Shown here in pieces: positions 53,322-63,400 of a stretch of DNA of 64,000 bases; within the stretch, counting starts at the first letter, position 1, and each line of letters begins with the position of its first letter. The notes under the pieces were generated by a model that did not search any database, had not been told where the DNA came from, and worked only from the letters and a program-made list of their open reading frames with translations. Location: positions 1 through 64,000 of the forward strand of contig JANYKD010000439.1 of assembly GCA_025361735.1 (NCBI GenBank), read 5' to 3'. Source of the stretch: Phycisphaerales bacterium (GTDB lineage Bacteria; Planctomycetota; Phycisphaerae; Tepidisphaerales; Tepidisphaeraceae). The translations under genes were made by a program, and so were the position numbers.

Positions 53322-54224
53322 CTACAGGATATCAGGCGACCGGACCACGTCAACATCTGCTGCTCTTGTCAACAGGCCGCGAACCGTCGCCTCGAGCAGT
53401 GCCCAGACCTCGGGTCTGGCTTTGGCAAAAACCAGATTCGTCTTCAGCCAGTCGGCCGGGTTGCCGATGTCGTGTCGTTTTGCCCCCAGCACCACGCCAT
53501 GCACGGGCTCCGTCTCCAGTAGCGTCCGGAGCGCGTCCGTCAGTTGGATTTCCCCGCCCACGCCCGGCCTGGTTCGCTCCAGGCAGTCGAACACACCGGG
53601 CGACAGAACATACCTCGCCGCGATCACCAATCGGCTCGGGGCATCTTCCGGCCGCGGCTTTTCCACGAGCGATTGGATCTTCCAGACGCCCGGCCGGATT
53701 TCCTTGCCCGCGATCACGCCGTAGCGAGATACCTTTTCCAGCGGTACCTCTTCCAGCCCGATGACGCTTCCGCCAAGTTCGTGGTGAACGTCCACGAGTT
53801 GCTGGGCCGGCCGCGGCTCTCCGCTGAACACCGCATCGCCCAGCAGGCAAAGAAACGGCTCGTTGCCCACATGCTCGCGCGCGCAGAGCACCGCATCGCC
53901 CAGCCCTCGCTGCTCCTGCTGGCGCACCGCATGTATTCTGACCCGCGACATCAGTTCGTTGACCGAGTCCAGCAGGGCCTGCTTTCCGCCGGAGGCCAGC
54001 CGCTGCTCCAACTCGCGGTGCCGGTCAAAATGGTCTTCCAGCGCCCGCTTGTCCTTCGACGTTACCAGCAGTATGTCGTTCACCCCGGTCGATGCGCATT
54101 CATCAACCACGTACTGGATTGTCGGCCGATCGACGATCGGCAACATCTCCTTGGGCACTGCTTTGGCCGCCGGAAGCATCCGTGTGCCCAGTCCCGCCGC
54201 GGGTATGACTGCTTTCTTCACCAT
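53322..54224 (-). CDS. galU: UTP-glucose-1-phosphate uridylyltransferase
   Basis: A 300-residue nucleotidyltransferase that makes UDP-glucose from UTP and glucose-1-phosphate for surface polysaccharide synthesis. It shows the signature VIPAAGLGTRMLPAAKAVPKEMLPIVDRPTIQYVV, the metal/sugar site LLGDAVF (where GalU enzymes usually have LPDD), VEKP and GEIQLTDAL. The LGDAV variant is worth noting but is compatible with the family. The ATG at 54224 starts the natural domain; the one at 54257 would add 11 residues. No ribosome site is seen, and a TACGAT box lies seven bases upstream. Confidence 0.9.
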   Translation of the reverse strand: MVKKAVIPAAGLGTRMLPAAKAVPKEMLPIVDRPTIQYVVDECASTGVNDILLVTSKDKRALEDHFDRHRELEQRLASGGKQALLDSVNELMSRVRIHAVRQQEQRGLGDAVLCAREHVGNEPFLCLLGDAVFSGEPRPAQQLVDVHHELGGSVIGLEEVPLEKVSRYGVIAGKEIRPGVWKIQSLVEKPRPEDAPSRLVIAARYVLSPGVFDCLERTRPGVGGEIQLTDALRTLLETEPVHGVVLGAKRHDIGNPADWLKTNLVFAKARPEVWALLEATVRGLLTRAADVDVVRSPDIL

Positions 54225-54287
54225 GGTCCCAATCGTACCCACGGACGCGGAAATCATCGATAAGATGAGCTAAATATTAAGAATACG

Positions 54288-54315
54288 TTGACACGTTGCC
54301 CTCGTGGGGTAGAGT
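54288..54315 (+). promoter_or_regulatory. Candidate promoter of the giant surface-protein gene
   Basis: Perfect TTGACA (54288-54293), 16-bp spacer, TAGAGT (54310-54315), giving a leader of about 105 bases before the GTG at 54427. Confidence 0.4.
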
Positions 54316-54426
54316 GTTGATAGGGCTACTCTCTAGTGGCATTGATCGCCCTGCAGCTCGGGGTCAGCGAGGGCGATACGCCGAACGAATATCCAAGGGG
54401 CAATTCTGTGTCTGGAGGATCGAACT

Positions 54427-57400
54427 GTGGCGCATCCATTCTCTGGTCGAAGAGCAGCGGACGCACGAAAACGGCAGGTTGCGGGAGCGTCCAGACGCGT
54501 CCGGGCCGCCTCGCAGCAGTGGGCCGTCGAGTCGCTCGAGTCGCGGCGGCTATTATCGGCACTACCGCTTATTAGTGAGTTCATGGCGTCCAACAAGTCG
54601 ACGCTGACCGATGCAACCGGCGCCTATTCGGACTGGCTCGAAATCTACAACCCCGACAGTCAGCAGGCGCTCGACCTGACGGGCTGGCAGTTGCAGCGTG
54701 GCAGCAATACATGGACCTTTCCCGCAATGACCCTCGGCCCGGGCGAGTTCCGGGTTATCTTCACCGACAGCAAAACCGGCTACAATGATCCCAATGGCGA
54801 ACTGCATGCCACGTTCAACCTGAGCAAGGATGGGTCGAGCCTGCGACTGATCGACAATTCGGGTCACTACGTTTCCGATTACTATAGTTCATACCCTGCC
54901 CAGCAGCAGGATGTCTCGTATGGGGTGGGACAGCAGGTCACGGAAACGAAGTTGGTGGCCGCCGGGGCGAGCGTCCGGTATTACATTCCGACCAGTGGCG
55001 CGCTGGGGCAGTCCTGGACCGCCCCGACGTTCGCTGATTCCGCCTGGGCGTCAGGCACGACCGGCCTGGGGTTTGCCGCGTCTGTCCCTGGTTTTGCAGT
55101 CTGGAACTACAAGTCGGGCAATACGGGCAGCATAGGCAGCCTGGCGACGGCCCAGTCGATCGTGGACAATCCCGCGTACCAGAGTTGGGTCCAGACCGAA
55201 ACAACGCCGACGATCAACTACCTCAACACCGGCGGCGCCGGGCATTTTGTTTACGATACCACGTTCCCCGGCCTCAATCTCGGATTGCAGCAGAACAACT
55301 GGGTGATAACGGCCGCCGGCAAGATCCACATCCCCGCTGCGGGTACCTACACGTTTGGCGTCAACAGCGATGACGGCTTCCGCCTGCAGATTTCCGGCGG
55401 ATTGCGCGTGGTGGGCAGCATCACGAGCGCCGCAGGCGTGGCCACGGTGACTTTGGTCGGCCATTCCTTTAACACTGGCGACACTGTTCACATCAGCGGC
55501 GCCACGCAGACCCAATACAACGGCGATTTCGTGGTCACGCGAACGGGCAACGACACATTTACGTATGCCGTAAGTGGATCGCCCACGTCGCCGGCCACCG
55601 GTACGATCACCGCGGGACAACCCACGGGTGGCTCCGTTGCCAAGTTGCAGTATGACGGAGGCCGAGGTTCCGCGGATTCGCTGGGCGTGGTCACTTTCTC
55701 CGCAGCCGGCGACTACGACGCGAACCTGCTGTACTTCCAGGGGACTGGCACCGGAGAGGTGGAGATGTTCGCGGCCCCGGGCAGCTTCACCTCCTGGGGC
55801 GCGACGACCACCTGGCGGCTTGTGGGCGACACCGCCAACGGCGGCCTGAGCGTCACGAGCTATCCGTTCACGGGATCCGCCAACAGCATCGCCGGCAAAG
55901 TGAAGACCGACATCCGGTCCGCGATGCAGACCGCCCTGGCGACGGTGCAGCAGCAGAGCGGAAACCCCGCGGCCGACACCTCGCTGTATGCCCGGATCAC
56001 GTTTGACGCGCCCAATCTCGCCTCGCTGCAGACGCTGACGCTCAAGATGGCGTACAACGACGCCTACGTCGTGTATCTCAACGGCGTGCAGGTGACCAGC
56101 AAGAACGCGCCGGGAGTGGTCACCTGGAATTCGCAGGCGTTGTCCGCACGCGGCAGCGAAGTGCAATCATCGACGTTTGAGACTGTCGATATCTCGGCGT
56201 ATCTCAATCCCGGGACGCCGGGCCATCTGCTGGCCAGCGGGAACGTGCTGGCCATCCAACTTCTCAACGCCTCCGCCAGCGACGCCGACATGCTCCTGCT
56301 GCCGGAGATATCGCAGATCGTCTCGACGCAATCCGACACGCATTTCTTCGCGACGGCGACGCCCGCGGCGGCCAACTCGCAGCAGTTCTGGGAGAAACTG
56401 CCGGACCCGGTCTTCAGTACCGGACACGGGATGTACAGCCAGTCGTTCCCGCTGTCGCTCTCGATCGACACGCAGGGGATCACCAAGCTGACACGAAAGA
56501 ATTCGACCGCGACCGTCACGGTGCCCAATCACGGGCTTGTCGCAGGAGACGTGGTGCGGATCGCGGGCGCTGTTCCGACGCAGTACAACGGCGACTACGT
56601 AATCACCAACGTCACACAGAACACGTTTGACTATGCCGTGGCCGGCTCGCCGGCATCGCCGGCGTCGGGCAATATGACCGCCCAGCGGCTGGACAAGCTC
56701 TACTACACGGTGGATTCCTCTGATCCCTGGACCAACCCGGCGGTGCGAACCGCAACTGCGCTCACCCGCAGTGGTTCGGTGGCCACGTTCACATCGAACA
56801 ATCATGGATTCACGATTGGCAGCATGGTGCTCATCAGCGGTGCGGTGCAGCCGGAATACAACGGCTTGTTCAGCGTTACGGGCGTCTCCACCAACACGTT
56901 TACCTATACAGTGCCCGGCGCTCCGGTGACGCCCGCTACGGGGACCGTCGTCGCCCAACGCGTCGATCGGGTGGTCTCGTCGCTGACCGCCAGCGGCACG
57001 ACGGTCACGGCGACGGTGGCCGGCCACGGCCTGGTCAACGGCGACCTGGTGCGCATTGCCGGGGCTTCGCCGGCGGAATACAACGGCGATTTCATCATCG
57101 CCAACGTCACCACGAATACCTTCACCTATACGCTGGCGGCCGCACCGTCCGTGTCGTCGGCGACCGGGGGCATGGCGGCGTTCAAGCTGGGAACTCAATA
57201 CACGGGTCCGATCACCATCACTACCACGACCACCGTGCGCGCGGTGGCGTACAACAGCAATGGGCACCTGCCCAGCGATGTGCTGACCCAGACGTACGTG
57301 TTCCCCACGAGTGTGATCCAGCAACCGGCGAATCCGAGTGGTTTCCCCGGCAGTTGGGACACTTGGCCGGCCGACTACCAGATGGACCCGCGGATCACCA

Positions 57401-60400
57401 GCGATCCGGCCTATGCCAACACGCTCGTTGACGCGCTGAAGTCGCTGCCCTCGATGTCGATTGTCAGCGACAGGGCCAATATCTTCGACCCCACCAACGG
57501 TATCTACGCGAACACCTCGATCAGCCTGAATGCTGGCTACAACGGGCCTCCGATGCAGGTTCCCGGTTCGCTGGAGTATTTTGCGGCCGATGGATCGAAC
57601 GATTTCCAAATCAACGCGGGCGTGCAGATCTATGGCGGCGTCGGGCGTTCGCCGCAGTACAAGAAACATTCCTTCCGCCTCGTTTTCAAATCGGGCTACG
57701 GTGCATCGAAACTGGACTTCCCTCTCTTCGGCGACGGCGGTGCCACCTCGTTCGACACCCTCATCCTCCGCTCCCAGTTCAATGATGCCTGGACCTGGAC
57801 TGGATCGGCGGCCCAGTTCATCCGCGACGCGTTCGCGCCCGACCTGCAAATTGCCATGGGCGACGCCTCGCACCACTCGCAGTTCGTCAACCTGTACGTC
57901 GATGGCCTGTACTGGGGCGTGTACCAGGCCACCGAGCGGCCCGATGCCAATTTCTCGGCCAGCTACATGGGCGGCACCGGCGACGACTGGGAAAGCAACA
58001 ACGCCGGATTCTCCAATGGCGTGACCAACGAATTGCCAGCCTGGAACGACCTGATGGCCAAGACCAGCTACGGTCTGACCGCGACCGCCTATCAGGCCGG
58101 TACGCCGGGGTTCAATACCACGCTCTATGCCGCTGGCGCGTCGGCGACGGCGGGATTCACGTCGACGGTCTACCGGACGAACGTTACGCTGACCACCATC
58201 GCCAATGCCGAGACAGCCATTGCGACTCCCAGCCAACAGATCTCCGTGACCTCGGGCACGACCACCACGCTGAACTTCCTGAACACCGGCACGGACGGAC
58301 ACTTCACGACCAGCAACGAAAACTTCCCAGGCATGACCACGACGGAGGTTGACAACTTCGTCGTGGAGACGACCAGCTCCATCACGATTCCCACAGCCGG
58401 CAGCTGGACATTCGGTGTCAGCAGCAATGATGGTTTTAAACTGACACTGACCAACGGCATCGACACTTACACGTTCAACAATGATGGCACGAAGACCGGG
58501 CCGACCGACAAGTTGACGACATTCAATATCACCACCGCCGGCTCCTATCGTATGCGCCTGGTGTACTTCCAGAACACTGGCGGCGCGGAGCTGGAGGCAT
58601 TCGCCGCCTCCGGCAGCTTCACGACTTATGCGAGCACGAGCACATGGCGATTGCTGGGCAACTCCGCCAACGGCGGGTTGGCTTCTTATGTCCTTGCCCC
58701 GCTGGCAACGCTGGCCAACGCCGAGAGCATCATCTCCACGTCATCGCTCCAGGCCTGGACCAAGACGCAGGTCGTCAACACGCTGAACTATCTGAACATC
58801 GGCGGCGACGGGCACTACACGAGCGGCAATCTGAGTTTTCCCAGTGTTGCGTCGGGCACGCCCATGCAGAGTTTTGTGATCAAAGCCGACAGCACGATCA
58901 GCATTCCGTCAACGGGCGTGTGGACGTTTGGCGTCAGCAGCGACGACGGTTTCCACCTGCAACTGTTTGACGGCGCCACCACCGTGCTGGACATGTCATC
59001 CGACGGCCTGCGTACCGCCGGTGACACCCTGGCCTCAGTCAATATCACCAAGGCCGGTTCCTACACGCTGCGCCTGGTCTATTTCCAGAGCACGACAGAC
59101 GCGTCGGAGCTGGAGCTTTATGCCGCCAAGGGCACGTTCGCTACCTACAGTGCCAGCACGGCCTGGCAGCTTGTGGGCAGCAATGTCACCGCGACGACCA
59201 ACCCGGGCGTGCTGTCGCTCGCCAAAGTCACGGCGGTCACGAATCTCACGGATGCCGAGAGTGTCATCAATCCGACCCAGCAGCTATTGGCCGCCCTGAG
59301 TGCCGCGACCACGGTCAGCAGCGTCACCATGAACACGACCACCAAGCTGGTGACCGTGACGCTGGCGAATCACGGCCTGGTCAACGGCCAGACCGTGGTG
59401 ATGAGCGGTGCCGACCAGGCGGCGTACAACGGGACGTTCGTGATCTCCAATGTCACGAGTACCACTTTCAGCTATACCGCCTCGGCGACCACCGTAACAC
59501 CCGCCACCGGGACGATCACCGAGCAGGTCTACGGACTCTGCCGGACGGGGAGCACGGTCACCGTGAACCTGCCCAACCACGGCTTCGTCAACGGCGATTA
59601 CGTGACAATTTCGGGCACCGGGCAGGGGGACTACAACGCCACGTTCCTGATCTCCAACGTCACCACGAATACGTTCATGATCAACGTGCTCAACACCCCC
59701 ACGTCGCCGGGTACGGGCACCACCATCCTGGTCCGCAAGGCCGTGCAGGCGTGGAGCAGCTCGCAAACGGCGACAATGATTGACTACTTCAGCACCGGCA
59801 CCTCCGGACATTTCGGGACCAACACCGTGTTCCCGGGCACGATCGCCGGGAACGTGGTGGAGAACCTCGTGCTGGAAGCCAAGACCACGGTCGATATTGC
59901 AACTGCGGGTGCCTGGACCTTTGGGGTCAGCAGCGACGAGGGATTCAGCCTCACGCTGACAGACGGCACCAATACCTACACCGGGCAATACAACGGACTG
60001 CGCACGCCCGCTGACTCGTTTGTGACTTTCAATCTGCCGCATACCGGTGCCTACCGATTGCGGCTCGTGTACTTCCAGAACACGGCGGGCGCCGAGGTGG
60101 AGTTGTTCGCGGCTCCGGGCACCTGGACCCTTTATACGCAAACGTCCCTCTGGCGGCGTATCGGCGACAACACGGCCGGCGGACTGGGCACGAGTCTCTC
60201 CGACATGATGGCGGTTACCACCTATCTGTCGAACGTGCCGGTCACGACGCTGGCTGAGGCTCAGAGCGTGGTGGCGACCGCGACCAAGCAGATTTCGACG
60301 ACAACCGACTACCGCAACACGATCAACCTGGTCAATACCGGGGCAGACGGGCATTTCTCCGGCAGCCTGGCCTTCCCGGGCATGGCCGCGGACACGCCCG

Positions 60401-63400
60401 TCGAAACCGACAATTTCGTGGTCCAGGTGCAGGCGACCATCACCATCCCCGCCGTCGGGTTGTATACGTTCGGCGTTAGCTGCGACGACGGGTTCAGCCT
60501 CACGCTGCTGGACGGGCTGACGGCGCTCACACCCAGCCTCACGCACACCGGCACCGGCGCCAGCAGCGACTATCTCCAGACATACAGCTTTGCACACGCG
60601 GGAACCTACACGCTGAGCCTGCTCTACTACCAGAACACGGGCGATGCGGGAGTGGAACTCTACGCGGCCTCGGGAACCTACACAGTCTTCAATCCCAGCA
60701 GTTTTCGTCTCATCGGCGACACGGCCAACGGCGGCATGGCAATCGGCTCGGGGACCACGCCGACCGCGATGTATTTCATGCTTCAGGGTCAGAACCCCGA
60801 TGGCACGCGCAATCCGAGCTATCCAGTGCTGCTGGATATGAACAACTACATCGACTACATGCTGATGAACATCTACGTCGGCAACACGGACTGGCCTGGG
60901 CACAATTTCTACGCGTCCTGCCCCATCGGCCCGGACAGCACGGGTTACAAGTTCTACGACTGGGACGCCGAGTGGTCGGTCGGTCTCCAGTCGTCGGTCA
61001 CGCAGAACGTCACCGGCGTTAACACCGTCGCCGCCAAGCCCTATTACTACCTGGTTGCGTCGGCCGATTTCCGCATGCGGTTCGCCGACCGCGTGCAGCA
61101 GTTCATGTTTAATAATGGCGTCCTCACGCTGGCCGCAACCACCGCGCTCTACAAGTCTCTCGCCGACCAGGTCCAGTGGGCCGTCGCACTGGAATCGGCC
61201 CGCTGGGGCGACGTGCCCACGTCACCCACGCCAATCCCGCACACCGCGGCCGAGTGGCGCACTGAACGAGACTACATTCTCAACACCTATCTGCCGCAAC
61301 GAACCGCCAACGTCATTGGATACCTGCAGGGCGCCGGGCTCTATCCCGCGGTTGCCGCGCCGACGTTCGCAGTGAACGGGATCACGGAATACGGCGGCAA
61401 GTTCCGCCCGGGCGATACGCTGACCGCCACCTCGTCCACCGGCGGCGTCTACTATTGCCCGGACGGATCGGATCCGCGGCTCCCGGGCGGCGCGTTGAGA
61501 TCCAGCGCGGTCCGTATCACCGCCGGCATGACGCTCACAGAGAATACGCAACTCAGGGCACGCGTGCTCGCCGGCGGCGTATGGAGCGCGCTGGCCGACG
61601 TCACCTTCTACGTGGATCTCGCCCCCTCGATCCGCATCACGGAACTGATGTACAATCCGTCGCCCGCCACTCCGGCCGAGGTGGCCGCCGGTTACACGAG
61701 CCAGGATTTCGAGTACATCGAGATCAAGAACGTCGGCACCAGCGCGGTGCCCTTGGCCGGCATGCGCTTCAGCAACGGCGTGAATTTCACCTTCCCCGAC
61801 ATAACCATCGCCGCCGGCCAGTACATGATTGTCGCCTCGAACAGCACCGCGCTGGCCTTGCGCTATCCCGGACTGTCATCCGCGATCGTCGGCCAGTACA
61901 CCGGCCACCTCAACAGCGCCGGCGAACGGCTGGAACTCGACGCCCCGGTGGGGGGTGTGATCCAGTCCTTTACCTACAACAACACCTGGTACAGCCAGAC
62001 TGACGGCGGGGGCTTCTCGCTCACGATTCGCGATCCGCTGCAGGATGGCGCCATGTGGGACTCGCCGGATGGCTGGCGGGCCAGCGCCGCCCCGGGCGGC
62101 AGTCCCGGCGCCGGCGACACTTTGGCGATGCCGGGTTCGGTCGTGGTCAATGAGGTGCTGGTCCACAACGGCGCCGTGACCGACATGGTCGAACTGCGCA
62201 ACACCACCACCCAACCCATCGACCTCAGCGGCTGGTATCTGAGTGACAGCAACTCCACACTCACCAAGTATCAATTCCCAGCGGGAACCATCATTGCCGA
62301 GGGCGGCTATCTCGTCCTCACCAATGCCCGCGATTTCGGCAACCCGGCCAATTCCGCCTGTCACACACCCTTCACCTTGAGCGGCCACGGCGGCCACATC
62401 TACCTTTCCTCGAACTACTACGGCGTGCCCGGCGGCTACCGCGACAAGGACGACTACGGCGCCTCGCCCGCGGGAACGGCCATCGGCTTGTACACGACCG
62501 TGTCCGGTTCCACCGACTTTACGCTCCTGCAAACGCCGACCTTCGGCGCCGCGCCCACCTATCCCGGCGCTGCCAATAGCACGCCGTACGTCGCGCCGGT
62601 CGTGCTGAATGAGATCATGTACCATCCCACTGATCCGACGCCGGCGGAACTGGCGGCGGGCTATGCCGACAACAGTGAATTCGAGTACATCGAACTGTAC
62701 AATCGTTCCGACACTGCGCAATCCCTCTCCAACTTCCTCCTCGACAGCGGCGTCGGCTTCACCTTCGGCTGGTATCCCGATAGCAACGGCACCGAGGTGG
62801 CCACGCTCGAGCAGGGGGCAACCGCCACGTGGGCCAGCAGCGCCGTGCAGAACGCCACGTACACCGTCTATGTCCACCTGACGCTCGTCGACGGTGACGG
62901 CCACCGCCGCTCGCTCGACGATGCGGCCCAGTACACGATCACGACCGCCAGCGGACCCGTGACCGTGACCATCGACCAGAACCAGCCTGGGCTCACCGGC
63001 AACGATGCCTGGGTCAGCCTGGGCACCTATGCCTTCGCCAGTGCCGGCGCGGTCCAACTGACGCGTGGGACCATCACTCCGGGCAACTGGACCATCGCAG
63101 ACTCCGTGAAGTTCACCAAGTCGGGCTCGTCTGATGTCATCGTATCCAAGCCGACCGTCGATTCATTCGCCACCCGCAGCGGCCTGACCACGCTGGCGCC
63201 GGGCGCGTACGTGGTGATCGCCAGCAATACTGCGGCGTTCGACGCCCGCTACCACGTCGCCGCCAATCAGATTCCGCTCGCCGGGGCGTATACCGGCCAT
63301 CTCAACAACGGTGGTGAGACGGTGGGTTTGAACGAGGCTGCGACTGCCGACCCGGGCCTGGTTCCTTATTACGAGATCGATCGCGTCAGCTACGACAGTA

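Noticed and set aside
53055-53522. Plus-strand frame with AT-hook-like MPRGRPAKR near 53133
   Set aside because: It runs antisense into galU and through its terminator, and no ribosome site precedes it. A short gene ending before the terminator is not possible in this frame because there is no stop there.
56167-58302. 711-codon minus-strand frame opposite the giant surface gene (also 59284-60903 and 61876-63057)
   Set aside because: The plus strand carries CotH, PA14, chitobiase and lamin-tail motifs in one continuous frame; the minus frames show only low-complexity Arg/Val/Gly text.
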